A DNA stretch of 64,000 bases from Sphingobium limneticum (lineage in GTDB: Bacteria > Pseudomonadota > Alphaproteobacteria > Sphingomonadales > Sphingomonadaceae). Each line of letters opens with the position of its first letter. Positions within the stretch are counted from its first letter, which is position 1. The notes beneath the pieces were generated by a model. That model was not told the origin of the DNA, searched no databases, and saw nothing but the letters and a program-made list of their open reading frames with translations. The stretch is taken from NCBI RefSeq assembly GCF_008710155.1, contig NZ_VYPZ01000007.1, forward strand, positions 164,846 through 228,845. Reading direction: 5' to 3'. Made by a program: the position numbers and the translations under genes. Shown piece by piece: positions 17,713 through 26,266 of the stretch.

Positions 17713-18839
17713 CCGGCGCCAGCCTTTCCCGCCGCATGCTCATGCGTGGCGCGATCGCCGCTGCTGGTGCGGCCAGCGCCGCCCCCGCCCTTGCCCAGCG
17801 CGGGCGAAAGGTCGCCCTGCCCGACGATCCAGCCGCCATGGTGGCGACGCTGACCGACGCGGTCTATATCAACAGCAACGAAAATCCGCTCGGCCCCTGC
17901 TCCGCCGCATTGGAAGCATTGAGCGGCCTCGACAGGCTGTCCGGCCGCTATGGCATGGCCTTCGCCGCGCAGCTGGAACGGCTGCTCGCCCGGCAGAATG
18001 GCCTGAAGCCGGAGGAGGTGCAGGTCCATCCCGGCTCCTTCATGACGCTGCGTTCAGTGGCCCTGACCTATTCGTCGCAGGACCGGCCGATCGCCTTTTT
18101 CGAACCGACGTTCGACAGCGGATTCGTGGGCAAGGGGAACAAGGTCGTCACCGGCGCCGTCCCAATCCCATTGTCGGGCGATTTCCGCGGCGACCTGCGC
18201 CAGATGCTCGCCGCCGCGCCCAATGCCGGCGTCTATTATATCTGCAATCCCAACAATCCGACCGGCCTCGTCACGCCCCGCGCCGACATCGAATGGCTGC
18301 TCGCCAACAAACCTGCCGGATCGGTGCTGCTGATCGACGAAGCCTATATCCATTTCAGCGACGCACCATCCTGCCTCGATCTGGTGGCGAAGGGCGCGGA
18401 CGTGCTGGTCGCGCGGACCTTCTCGAAAATCTATGGGCTGGCCGGCCTGCGCTGCGGCCTCATCGCCGGACGGCAGGATCTGCTCGACGGCATGGCCGAT
18501 TATGGCGTCAACATCACGCCCATGCCCGCCGTCGTCGCGGCCGAAGCCAGCCTGCTCGACCCCAAATTGCTGCCGGATCGCAAGGCCTATAACAAGGCGG
18601 TGCGCGACGATCTCTTCGCCTGGGTCGACCGGCGCGGCATCCGTTATCTGCCGAGCGAAGGCAGTTTCGCGATGATCCATGTCGGTCGCCCCGGCGCGGC
18701 GGTGACGGCGGCGCTCGCCGCGCAGAAAATCTTCATCGGCGGCCCGCGCAAACATATGGACGACTGGGTCCGCGTCTCCTTCGGCACCCCGGCGGAAATG
18801 CAGGCGTTCAAGATCGCCTTCGCCAAGGTCATGGCATGA
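17709..18839 (+). CDS. Tat-exported class I/II (HisC-like) PLP aminotransferase
   Basis: A 376-residue fold-type-I enzyme related to histidinol-phosphate aminotransferase. Motifs are YINSNENPLGPC, YICNPNNPTGLVTP, LLIDEAYIHF and the Schiff-base lysine in RTFSKIYGLAGLRCG (K240). Unlike cytosolic HisC it begins with a Tat-type signal: SRRMLMR at 7-13, a hydrophobic Ala-rich segment, and a cleavage site near PALAQ. A folded PLP holoenzyme exported by Tat is consistent. It overlaps the cytochrome gene by 4 bases and the following class V gene by 4 bases. Histidine synthesis is unlikely given the export signal and context. Confidence 0.88.
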   Translation: MTGASLSRRMLMRGAIAAAGAASAAPALAQRGRKVALPDDPAAMVATLTDAVYINSNENPLGPCSAALEALSGLDRLSGRYGMAFAAQLERLLARQNGLKPEEVQVHPGSFMTLRSVALTYSSQDRPIAFFEPTFDSGFVGKGNKVVTGAVPIPLSGDFRGDLRQMLAAAPNAGVYYICNPNNPTGLVTPRADIEWLLANKPAGSVLLIDEAYIHFSDAPSCLDLVAKGADVLVARTFSKIYGLAGLRCGLIAGRQDLLDGMADYGVNITPMPAVVAAEASLLDPKLLPDRKAYNKAVRDDLFAWVDRRGIRYLPSEGSFAMIHVGRPGAAVTAALAAQKIFIGGPRKHMDDWVRVSFGTPAEMQAFKIAFAKVMA

Positions 18840-20095
18840 CCCTGTCTCGCCGTCAGGCGCTGGGCGCGGCGATCGCCGTCCCGCTGGCGGCGCAGGCCGC
18901 CCGCGCGGCCAGCACCGCGCCCAGCCTGCCGGACAAGAGCAGTTTTGCGCCCACCCCCATCGCCTATCTCGACAATGCCTCCACCCACCCGATCAGCCTG
19001 GGCGCGCGCGCGGCGATGGACGCCTATGTCGCCGCCCGCACGCTCGATCCTCTTGCCGCCGCGCGCAAACCGGTCGATCGCGCCGCCACCCTCGCCAAAT
19101 TCGCCCGACTGGTGAATGCCGATCCGGACGAAGTCACCTGGGTCCAATCCACCACCATGGGCGAACAGGCGATCCTGCGCGCACTCGGCTTTCCGCACGC
19201 AAAAGGCCGCGTCGTCACCGACACGCTGCATTTCTACGCCGGCTTCCCCATGTATCAGGAACTGGCGAAACAGGGCATGGACGTGGCTTGGGTGCAGGCC
19301 CGCGACGGCCGCATCCACATGGAGGATATGGCCAAGGCCATCACGCCGGGCACGAAACTGGTCAGCCTCTCGCTCGTCTCGACCTATAATGGCTTCCATC
19401 ACGATCTGAAGGCCGTGTGCGATCTGGCCCATGCCGCCGGTGCGCTGGTCTATGCCGACATCATCCATGCCGCCGGCGCCGTGCCCGTAGACCTCCATGG
19501 CAGCACCGTCGATTTCGCCGCCTGCGCCACCTATAAATGGCTGATGGGCGATTTCGGGCTGGGCTTCCTCTACGCCCGGCGCGGCTTGCTCGATGCCTTG
19601 CCGTTAGCGGACTTCGGCTATTATGGTTTCGCCGCGCCCGGCGCGCCGCCCGGTATCGGCCTGTCGCCGCCGGAAACCCATATCTATCCCATGGATCCGC
19701 CGGGCAACGCACCGGTCAGCTACAGCGTCCGCCCCGGAACGCTTGGCCATTTCGGTACCGGCACCTATGCGCAATCGGTTATCCCGGCGATCGACCATGG
19801 CCTCGACTATATCGGCGCGATCGGCGTCCCGGCGATCCAGTCTCACGCCCAAAGCCTGATTGCCCCGTTATGCGACGGCATAAAGGCCAAGGGCTACACC
19901 ATCATCACCCCGCCCGGCACGAAGACGCCGATCCTGACTGCCCTGCACCCCCAGGCCAAGGCCCGTCTGAGCGAGCCTATGGCGAAGGCGCAGGTCCGCA
20001 TTTCACTCCACGACCATCATTTCCGCATCGCCCCTTCGGTCTTCAACGATATGGCTGATGTGGACCGCCTGCTCGCCGCGCTCCCGCGCGCCTGA
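18836..20095 (+). CDS. Tat-exported class V PLP aminotransferase-fold protein
   Basis: A 419-residue fold-type-I PLP enzyme resembling the isopenicillin-N epimerase / cysteine desulfurase group. It has a short Tat signal (SRRQALG at 4-10, then Ala-rich to ARAAS), a substrate and cofactor region ADIIHAAGAVPVDLH, and the PLP lysine in CATYKWLMGDFGLGFLYA (K234). No cysteine loop typical of desulfurases is evident. The family includes transaminases, epimerases and lyases, so the reaction cannot be named. It starts in an ATGA overlap with the HisC-like gene and is followed 18 bases later by a second rid gene. Confidence 0.87.
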   Translation: MTLSRRQALGAAIAVPLAAQAARAASTAPSLPDKSSFAPTPIAYLDNASTHPISLGARAAMDAYVAARTLDPLAAARKPVDRAATLAKFARLVNADPDEVTWVQSTTMGEQAILRALGFPHAKGRVVTDTLHFYAGFPMYQELAKQGMDVAWVQARDGRIHMEDMAKAITPGTKLVSLSLVSTYNGFHHDLKAVCDLAHAAGALVYADIIHAAGAVPVDLHGSTVDFAACATYKWLMGDFGLGFLYARRGLLDALPLADFGYYGFAAPGAPPGIGLSPPETHIYPMDPPGNAPVSYSVRPGTLGHFGTGTYAQSVIPAIDHGLDYIGAIGVPAIQSHAQSLIAPLCDGIKAKGYTIITPPGTKTPILTALHPQAKARLSEPMAKAQVRISLHDHHFRIAPSVFNDMADVDRLLAALPRA

Positions 20096-20113
20096 TCCTG
20101 TACGGAGAGACTT

Positions 20114-20545
20114 ATGAAGCGCCTTCTCGCCACCGCCCTGTTGCTGGCCGCCACACCAGCCTTCGCCCAGCCCGCTGCGGCGCCCCAACCCTTGCCCGCC
20201 AAGCTGCCCTTCTCCCCTTCGATACGCGTGGGCGATATCCTGTTCATGTCCGGCCAGATCGGCCAGGTGCCAGAGGGGATGGACAAGCATAAGGAAGGGT
20301 TCGACGCCGCTGTCAAAGGCGCGATGGATTCTATCGGCAAGATCCTGAAGGACAATGGCCTCGACTATGGCCATGTCGTCAAATGCACGGTGATGCTGGA
20401 CGACATGACCGACTGGCCGCGCTTCAACGCCGCCTATCTCCCCTATTTCGAAGGCAAGCGCCTCCCCACCCGCAGCGCTTTCGGTGCGGACGGCCTGGCG
20501 CTCGGCGCCCCGCTCGAAGTGGAATGTATCGCTGCCTTCAAATAG
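20114..20545 (+). CDS. Second exported RidA/YjgF-family protein
   Basis: A 143-residue Rid protein with a signal peptide (MKRLLATALLLAATPAFAQ) and a compact RidA domain: VGDILFMSGQIGQVPEG, DYGHVVKCTVMLDDMTDW, LPTRSAFGADGLALGAPLEVECIAAF. The substrate arginine and the glutamate of the active Rid group are present. GGAGAG precedes the ATG. It is closer to canonical RidA than the copy at 15113, so the two may handle different imines from the amine oxidase and the PLP enzymes. It is the last gene of the block. Confidence 0.88.
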   Translation: MKRLLATALLLAATPAFAQPAAAPQPLPAKLPFSPSIRVGDILFMSGQIGQVPEGMDKHKEGFDAAVKGAMDSIGKILKDNGLDYGHVVKCTVMLDDMTDWPRFNAAYLPYFEGKRLPTRSAFGADGLALGAPLEVECIAAFK

Positions 20546-20568
20546 ACGCTGCGCTTTACACAGTCGTC

Positions 20569-20589
20569 ACCCCGGACTTGATCCGGGGT
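20569..20589. repeat. Short palindrome / terminator-like hairpin
   Basis: An 8-bp stem (ACCCCGGA / TCCGGGGT) with a 5-base loop lies 24 bases past the last gene of the exported-enzyme block. The CCCCGG-centred palindrome is one of several dispersed intergenic repeats in this window and probably ends transcripts from both sides. No T-run is present. Confidence 0.5.
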
Positions 20590-20703
20590 TCCGCTGCCTT
20601 GGCTTCAGTCCGGTCCAAGCAAACAGAAGCCAGATCAAGCCTGTTCCGAGCCTGCCGAAGGGCAACGGCATGACGATAGGCTGCGGCAGCCGGAAATATT
20701 CGT

Positions 20704-21150
20704 CTATATCTGCCGCTTGGCGTTGAAGGGCGGAACGATCTTGCAACGATAGGACCGCGTTTCGTCGATCAGGCCGGCATGCAATTGCGTCGACAGGATC
20801 AGGGTCGTCCGGTCCAGCCGCTCGACCCGGCGCGTATCGCTCAATATGCCGCTGATCATCCCGCCGCCCTGCTTGACCAGCGTGATGGTCGCATCGTCCT
20901 GCGCTGCAATCTTGTTCCAGTCGCCACCGGCATCGCGCCAGCGCCCACCGGTAAAGTCGATGACGATCTCCCGCACCGACCGGTCATCGGCAGTACAGGA
21001 CAGGCCCCTGCTGTCCGACACGGTTGGGGCGATAGCGGGCGGCGCAACAACAGGCGGCGCGACAGGAGCCGGCACGGCCGGCGGCGTCGCGGCCATCACA
21101 ACCGGCGCAGCCAGGAACATCAACATCGACAAGGCCAGTCTCTCAACCAT
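20704..21150 (-). CDS. Hypothetical exported protein with Pro/Ala-rich linker
   Basis: A 148-residue protein not recognised as a named family. It has a signal peptide (MVERLALSMLMFLAAP, cleavage near VVMAA), a Pro/Ala/Val linker at about 22-43, and a compact C-terminal domain with two cysteines (GLSCTADD and SYRCKIV) that could form a disulfide. Strands such as ATITLVKQGGGMISG suggest a small beta-rich domain. It is transcribed away from the cnoX operon, ends in the gap after the rid gene, and has codon usage like its neighbours. Confidence 0.7.
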   Translation of the reverse strand: MVERLALSMLMFLAAPVVMAATPPAVPAPVAPPVVAPPAIAPTVSDSRGLSCTADDRSVREIVIDFTGGRWRDAGGDWNKIAAQDDATITLVKQGGGMISGILSDTRRVERLDRTTLILSTQLHAGLIDETRSYRCKIVPPFNAKRQI

Positions 21151-21192
21151 GGCCCGATGATATCAGACCTGCACGCCAAGCGATAGCACCGG

Positions 21193-21387
21193 TCAAATCG
21201 GCAGCGCCTCTCGCACCACCAGCACCGGCACGCCATCGCGCACCGGAAAGGCCAGCCCCGCCGCGCCGGACAACAACGCTCCCCGCGCCGCGTCCCAGCG
21301 CAGCGGCGTGCGTGTCACCGGGCAGACCAGCTTGTTCAGCAGCCAAGGGTCGATGGGCGCGCCTTCGTTCACGGCAACATCGCTCAT
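21193..21387 (-). CDS. Trm112-family small zinc-ribbon-like protein
   Basis: A 64-residue protein of the Trm112/YcaR family. The pattern is [18 protein letters not shown], a central [14 protein letters not shown], and a short tail. In eukaryotes and archaea Trm112 activates methyltransferases. The bacterial role is not settled. Only one of the family's cysteines is visible, so zinc binding is doubtful. It starts in an ATGA overlap with the LON-domain gene and is last in the cnoX-LON-Trm112 operon. Confidence 0.85.
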   Translation of the reverse strand: MSDVAVNEGAPIDPWLLNKLVCPVTRTPLRWDAARGALLSGAAGLAFPVRDGVPVLVVREALPI

Positions 21388-21998
21388 TGCATCGTCGCGC
21401 TACCATCGCGCTCTATCCGGCCGACGATCTGCATCAACTGGATGATCCGGTCCGCCCGCTCGGACAGGCTATCGGCCTCCAGCAATGTCTGCTTGGCCGC
21501 CGGATCGAACGGCACGATCTGGGCGATGCCGTTGACCAGCGCCGTATCGTCCAGCCGCGACACCGCCGTCCAATCCACCACATAGCCCAGCGTGTCGGCA
21601 AAGCGGCGCGATTCCTGTTCCAGCGCCGCCCGCTCGACCGCGCGCAGCACCTCGTCTTCCTGCGGCGCCTGCTCGACATGCGCCTCGATCTGGCGGAACT
21701 GGGTGGATACCGTCAATTCCCGCACCACGCGGAACCGGGCAAGGCCCGTCAGCACGATGTTGAACCGCCCGTCGTCCAACGCCTCGATCTGGCTGACATG
21801 GCCCAGGCATCCGACATCGAACAAGGTCGGCACCGGGCCGACCCCGCGCGGCTGGATCATCCCGATCCGCCGGTCACGCGCCATGACGTCATGGATCAAA
21901 GCCCGATATCGCGGCTCGAAAATATGCAGCGGCAGGTCCATGCCCGGCAACAGCAGTGCGCCGGACAGAGGAAAGATGGAGACGCGGGCGACGGGCAT
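21384..21998 (-). CDS. LON substrate-binding (N-terminal) domain protein
   Basis: A 204-residue protein that corresponds only to the N-terminal substrate-binding domain of Lon protease ([26 protein letters not shown], then RIGMIQPRG and LTGLARFRV). It lacks ATPase and peptidase domains. Such single-domain proteins are common in proteobacteria and are presumed to bind unfolded or damaged proteins. It lies five bases after the thioredoxin co-chaperone gene, which supports a role in protein quality control (inference). The start at 21996-21998 ([10 protein letters not shown]) sits at the domain edge. Confidence 0.88.
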   Translation of the reverse strand: MPVARVSIFPLSGALLLPGMDLPLHIFEPRYRALIHDVMARDRRIGMIQPRGVGPVPTLFDVGCLGHVSQIEALDDGRFNIVLTGLARFRVVRELTVSTQFRQIEAHVEQAPQEDEVLRAVERAALEQESRRFADTLGYVVDWTAVSRLDDTALVNGIAQIVPFDPAAKQTLLEADSLSERADRIIQLMQIVGRIERDGSATMQ

Positions 21999-22003
21999 GC
22001 GCG

Positions 22004-22915
22004 TTACGAAAACAGGATCTGCGACAGCTTGCGCCGCTGCGCCGACACCCACGGATCTTCCAGACCCACCGCGTCGAATATGGTCAGCAATTGCGCCCGC
22101 GCCGCACCGTCATTCCACGCCCGGTCGCGCCGCACGATCTCCAGCAGCGCTTCGGCCGCGCCGTCGCGATCGCCATTGGCCATCAAGCCGCCGGCCAGCT
22201 CGAACCGCGCCTCATGATCGTCGCCATCGGCATCCACTCGCGCCTGCACGCCCGACAGGTCGGCCACCGGCTTGACGTCCCGCGCCAGGGCGATCGCGGC
22301 ACGCGCCTGGTCGATCGCGACATTCTTCGCGACATCGGCGGGCAGCGCGGCCAGCACCGCTTCCGCCTCGTCCAGCTGCCCCAGCGCCACCAGCGCCCGC
22401 GCCAGACCGGACGCCACCTCGACATTGTCGGGCACCATCTCGGCCAGCTGGCCGAACACCGACAGGGCGCGTTCGGCATCGCCAGCCGCCAGCACTTCCT
22501 CACCCATGGCGATCAGCGGCGCGATTTCCTGCAGCTGCGCCTTTTCGTCGGATTCGATCGGCAATTGCGACAGCAGCTGATCCAGATATTGCTTCAGCTG
22601 CCCTTCGGTCCGCGCTTGGCTCAGGTCGGCGACCGGCTGGCCCTGGAACACGGCATAGACGGTCGGGATCGACTGCACCCGGAACTGGCTGGCGATAAAG
22701 CCATTTTCGTCGACATTGACCTTGACCAGCTTCACGCCCTTGGGCGCATATTCCGCGCACACCTTCTCGATCACCGGGGTCAGCTGCTTGCACGGGCCGC
22801 ACCATTCGGCCCAGAAATCGACGATCACCAGGCTCGTGCGCGAAGGCTCGACCACATCCTGGCGAAACGCCTCCACGGCCGCCTTGTCAGCCTCGCTCAA
22901 TCCCAGGGTCGCCAC
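22004..22915 (-). CDS. Thioredoxin-TPR co-chaperone (CnoX/YbbN-like)
   Basis: A 303-residue protein: a thioredoxin domain at about 15-115 with active site FWAEWCGPCKQLTP, then a TPR-like helical region (AERALSVFGQLAEMVPDN and following) and a C-terminal YbbN-type segment. CnoX protects substrates of GroEL during oxidative stress. The CGPC site should be redox-active, unlike the E. coli protein, which lacks a CXXC. The start is GTG at 22913-22915, supported by AGGAG nine bases upstream. First gene of the operon with LON-N and Trm112. Confidence 0.9.
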   Translation of the reverse strand: MATLGLSEADKAAVEAFRQDVVEPSRTSLVIVDFWAEWCGPCKQLTPVIEKVCAEYAPKGVKLVKVNVDENGFIASQFRVQSIPTVYAVFQGQPVADLSQARTEGQLKQYLDQLLSQLPIESDEKAQLQEIAPLIAMGEEVLAAGDAERALSVFGQLAEMVPDNVEVASGLARALVALGQLDEAEAVLAALPADVAKNVAIDQARAAIALARDVKPVADLSGVQARVDADGDDHEARFELAGGLMANGDRDGAAEALLEIVRRDRAWNDGAARAQLLTIFDAVGLEDPWVSAQRRKLSQILFS

Positions 22916-23013
22916 GCTTATAATCTCCTGCCAATGCGGTCATTCACCGCCGTCATACCGCGCCTTATGTGGGGCGTCACCCCTTGCGGACAAGACGAAA
23001 GGGCAGGAAAGCG

Positions 23014-23859
23014 TCAGAAGGTGTAGCCGATACCCAGTGCGCCGACGAACTGGTTGCGCGATCCGGCGTCCGCGACGATCGGCGAATCCGCATATTTGCC
23101 CAGAACGCGGGAATAGCCGGCCACGCCGAATATCGCCCAGCCCTTGCGCAGGTCGCCCGACAGCGACTTGCCGGCCGAAAGGTTGACGTTCAGCCGCTTG
23201 AAGCCCGATCCGCCAGCCCGGTTGTAGACGTCCAGCCCGCTGGCCAGGCTCTCCTGCGGCGTGATGTCGAAATAATAGCGGCCATATTTCTTGCCGACAT
23301 ATTCCGCCGACACCGAAGCGCCCACGAACGTCGTCAGCGACAAGGGCGTGAAATATTCGATCGTGGGCGTCACGACATAGCTGCCATGCGCGCCCGCCAC
23401 ATCCTTGGTCACCGCCACGCGCGCCGACAGATTGTCATAATCGCTGGTGATCACCCCGGTCTTGCCGACGCCGACGAAGCCGCCGACCTCCACCGCCACG
23501 TCGCGCTTGCCCAGCGCACGCACGGCATCGTCGCGGATCGCCTTGCGGCTCGTGCGGTCCAGCCGGACATTGACCACCGGCCCCAGTTCGAAATCGACGC
23601 CCGTACCGGTCGGATCGGGGATGGCATCGACATAGAGCGCCGTGCCGCGCGTCCAGAAGGCGAAATCATGCACCTTGCCGCGTGCCTGCACCAACGGCAT
23701 CACGCGATAATCGTCGGACCCTTCATAGCTGGGGATGGCCGCGATCCCGGCGCCGATGGTCAGCGTGCTATGCTGCTCCTCTTCCTGCGCCATGGCGGGC
23801 GCGACAAGCAGTTGGGCCACGACGAATGTCGCGGCCAGTCGGCAGCGGAAATGATCCAT
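23014..23859 (-). CDS. MipA/OmpV-family outer-membrane protein
   Basis: A 281-residue beta-barrel protein with a signal peptide (cleavage near APAMA). The family's opening GAGIAAIPSYEGSDDYRVMPL is followed by alternating strands and a C-terminal FVGALGIGYTF ending in phenylalanine, the outer-membrane insertion signal. In E. coli MipA is an MltA-interacting scaffold. Many homologues behave as small porins induced by stress or antibiotics. It is monocistronic, and the exact role here is unknown. Confidence 0.9.
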   Translation of the reverse strand: MDHFRCRLAATFVVAQLLVAPAMAQEEEQHSTLTIGAGIAAIPSYEGSDDYRVMPLVQARGKVHDFAFWTRGTALYVDAIPDPTGTGVDFELGPVVNVRLDRTSRKAIRDDAVRALGKRDVAVEVGGFVGVGKTGVITSDYDNLSARVAVTKDVAGAHGSYVVTPTIEYFTPLSLTTFVGASVSAEYVGKKYGRYYFDITPQESLASGLDVYNRAGGSGFKRLNVNLSAGKSLSGDLRKGWAIFGVAGYSRVLGKYADSPIVADAGSRNQFVGALGIGYTF

Positions 23860-23945
23860 GATAGCCCTGTTTATGAAGATGCGTTCAGGGCCTAGAATGT
23901 TTCGAGGGGCTTAGCGGTTCCCCCGCCCCACAAGACGGCGGTGCA

Positions 23946-24383
23946 TCACAGGAAATATTTCAGCGTGATCGCCTGCTCCACCGGCGCGCCCACGACCGGA
24001 AAACTGGCCGATTTGAAGCTGGGCGCGCCAAAGCGCAGCACCGGATTGCGGGAGAAACCCACGCCCTCGCGCGGAATGCCGGCAAAGGTGTCCAGCTTCC
24101 CATTGCCATTTTCGTCATGGATGATCGCGATGGCATAGTCGCCCGGCACCAGCGCGCCGAGCGGGATCGGCCCGTTTTTCACCGGCACGGCGAAATGGCG
24201 CTTCTCCGGATCCTTGGTGCAGTCGGGGAAGAAGGCCGCCGTGCGGGTCACGCACACCAATATCTGCCCCTTGGCCGATCGCAGCCCGTCCAGCGTCATG
24301 CCGATCGGCTGCGACTGCCCCGCCGGCGCCGCCGCCGTCAGTCCTGCCAGCGCCACTATCGGCACCCAAAATCCAGCCTTCAC
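23946..24383 (-). CDS. DUF2141 family secreted protein
   Basis: A 145-residue protein with a signal peptide and the DUF2141 pattern: a strand-rich start (KGQILVCVTRTAAFFPDC), LVPGDYAIAIIHDENGNGKLD (an acidic loop that could bind calcium), and GIPREGVGFSRNP. Function is unknown; the family is often encoded beside lipid-modifying enzymes. The start is GTG at 24381-24383 with AGGAAGGGG upstream, in a GTGA overlap with the desaturase gene, so the two are translationally coupled. Confidence 0.85.
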   Translation of the reverse strand: MKAGFWVPIVALAGLTAAAPAGQSQPIGMTLDGLRSAKGQILVCVTRTAAFFPDCTKDPEKRHFAVPVKNGPIPLGALVPGDYAIAIIHDENGNGKLDTFAGIPREGVGFSRNPVLRFGAPSFKSASFPVVGAPVEQAITLKYFL

Positions 24384-25108
24384 CCGCGCCCCTTCCTGAA
24401 ATCGCCCAGACCTTTATCGGTGCCGCACAGCCGGTCCCAGACGCGGAAATAAAGCCCGTAATTGCAATTATACTGATCATGATGCCGCTGATGATGGGTC
24501 GCGGTGATCAGCCATCCGCCCAGCGGCCCGCGCACCATCCAGCGCGGGAACATCTCCCACCCCATATGATTGCTCACCCCCATGACGGTCATGATCGTCA
24601 GCACAGCGCCCAGCACGCCGACATGGATCGGGATCAGCAGCACCAGCACAGGAATCACGAAAGCCCCGGTCAGCGCTTCCCACGGATGGAAACTCATCGC
24701 CGCCCACGCCGTCGGCGGCCGGCTGGCATGATGCACCGCATGGGCGACACGAAACAGGCGCGGCCGGTGCATCCAGCGATGCGTCCAGTAGAACCAGGTG
24801 TCATGCAGCGCGAGATAGAGCAGCAGCGACACCGGCAACCACCAGAGCGGATAATCGCCGACCTGCTCATAGATGCGCGTCCATCCCCGCGCCTGCCAGC
24901 CCCAGGCGACCACGCCCGCCGGCACGCCATAGATCAGCGCGGACAGCAGCGACCAGCCGATCTCCCGCCCCATCTGCTTTTCCAGCCCGCGATACAGGCC
25001 CGGCTGCCTGATCCGCGTCGCCAGCGCAAAACCGCCGCTCGCCAACAGGTATCGCCCGCCGACAATGGCGCTCATCGCAAGAGCGGACAGGATGATGGCT
25101 GCGACCAT
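24380..25108 (-). CDS. Sterol desaturase / fatty acid hydroxylase superfamily protein
   Basis: A 242-residue integral membrane di-iron enzyme with about four to five hydrophobic segments and three histidine clusters: HDTWFYWTHRWMH, HAVHHAS and HHQRHHDQYN. The superfamily hydroxylates or desaturates lipids and carotenoids. The substrate cannot be read from sequence; a carotenoid ring or membrane lipid would fit a sphingomonad. It is coupled to the downstream DUF2141 gene and lies 94 bases after pheA. Confidence 0.88.
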   Translation of the reverse strand: MVAAIILSALAMSAIVGGRYLLASGGFALATRIRQPGLYRGLEKQMGREIGWSLLSALIYGVPAGVVAWGWQARGWTRIYEQVGDYPLWWLPVSLLLYLALHDTWFYWTHRWMHRPRLFRVAHAVHHASRPPTAWAAMSFHPWEALTGAFVIPVLVLLIPIHVGVLGAVLTIMTVMGVSNHMGWEMFPRWMVRGPLGGWLITATHHQRHHDQYNCNYGLYFRVWDRLCGTDKGLGDFRKGRG

Positions 25109-25202
25109 GGCAGGGGCTATAGGCGCGGTTACGCGCGGGCGAAAGAAGAAGCAGCCCGCAAATCACACTCTGGACCCCGACCTTCGCCGGGGAACAGACA
25201 TA

Positions 25203-26093
25203 TCAGGTCCGCGGTCGCGCCTGCCGATAACTACCCAGCTGCCGCACCCATTTCGTATGGAATTCCAGCTCCGCCAGCGCGCGGTCGACCGCCGGGTCGC
25301 CCGGCATCCCCTCGATATCGCAGAAGAATTCGGTCGCGGCAAAACTCGCCCCGCGCTGATAGCTTTCCAGCTTGGTCATGTTGACCCCGTTGGTCGCAAA
25401 GCCGCCCATCGCCTTGTAGAGCGCGGCCGGGATATTCTTCACCTCGAACAGGAATGTCGTCATGACCGGCCCGACATTGGCGGTCGGCAGCTTGGGATCG
25501 CGCGCCAGCACCAGGAAGCGCGTCATATTGTCGTCGCTATCCTCGATATTCTCCGCGATCAGGCGCAGACCGTACAATTCCGCCGCCAGATAGGGCGCGA
25601 TCGCCCCTTCGCCGGGCGTGCGCGTTTCCGCCACCAGCGCCGCCGCGCCCGCCGTATCGGCATAGGCGACCGGCTGAATGCCCCGTTCGCGCAGATAATG
25701 GCGGCATTGGCCCAGCGCCTGCGGATGGCTGATCGCGCTCTTCACCGGGCTGTTGTCCGGCGCCATCAGGCAATGGCGGATGCGCAGAAAATATTCGTCG
25801 ATGATCGACAGGCCCGATTCGGGCAGCAGGAAATGCATGTCCGCCACGCGCCCGTGCAGGCTGTTTTCGATCGGGATGATCGCCCGCGCCGCCAGGCCGC
25901 TGCGCACCGCGTCGATCGCGTCCTCGAACGCGAAACAGGGCAGCGGCACGCAATCGGGGGCGTAGCCGAGCGCCGCCAGATGCGAATTGGCGCCGGGCGC
26001 GCCCTGATAGGCGACGGCGCGGGTCGGATCGATCGCGGCCTTGGCGGCAAGGTCGGCGACGATCGCGCGGGCGGGGGCGGGATAATTTTCCAT
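25203..26093 (-). CDS. pheA: Prephenate dehydratase
   Basis: A 296-residue monofunctional enzyme that turns prephenate into phenylpyruvate for phenylalanine synthesis. The catalytic domain (about 17-200) has VAYQGAPGANSHLAAL, PIENSLHGRVADM and the DDNMTRFLVL motif around the catalytic threonine. The C-terminal ACT domain (about 210-285) has NIPAALYKAMGGFATNGVN and LESYQ for phenylalanine feedback. No chorismate mutase domain is fused. Start: MENYPAPARA at 26091-26093; codons upstream do not resemble the family. Confidence 0.95.
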   Translation of the reverse strand: MENYPAPARAIVADLAAKAAIDPTRAVAYQGAPGANSHLAALGYAPDCVPLPCFAFEDAIDAVRSGLAARAIIPIENSLHGRVADMHFLLPESGLSIIDEYFLRIRHCLMAPDNSPVKSAISHPQALGQCRHYLRERGIQPVAYADTAGAAALVAETRTPGEGAIAPYLAAELYGLRLIAENIEDSDDNMTRFLVLARDPKLPTANVGPVMTTFLFEVKNIPAALYKAMGGFATNGVNMTKLESYQRGASFAATEFFCDIEGMPGDPAVDRALAELEFHTKWVRQLGSYRQARPRT

Positions 26094-26266
26094 GGATGCC
26101 CGCGCGCTTAGGATTTCCCCCGTCCCCGCGCAAGTATCGGCACGCCCTTCCATGACAATAGGGATGAACCCGGCTTGCGCCTGCGCGTATCCCCCATTAT
26201 GGCAACCCACAAGAGGGGGCGCGGAAGACAGCCGCCATAACAATAAGGCAAGGGAAGTCTGGCGAG

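Noticed and set aside
17709..18839. The HisC-like gene as the histidine biosynthesis gene hisC
   Set aside because: It has a Tat-type leader and sits among exported amine-processing genes; no other his gene is near.
12411..20545. The exported-enzyme block as a fumonisin-type mycotoxin degradation cluster
   Set aside because: Sphingopyxis fum clusters do include a TonB receptor and an aminotransferase, but the key carboxylesterase is absent here and the amine oxidase, cytochrome and Rid genes are not part of that set.
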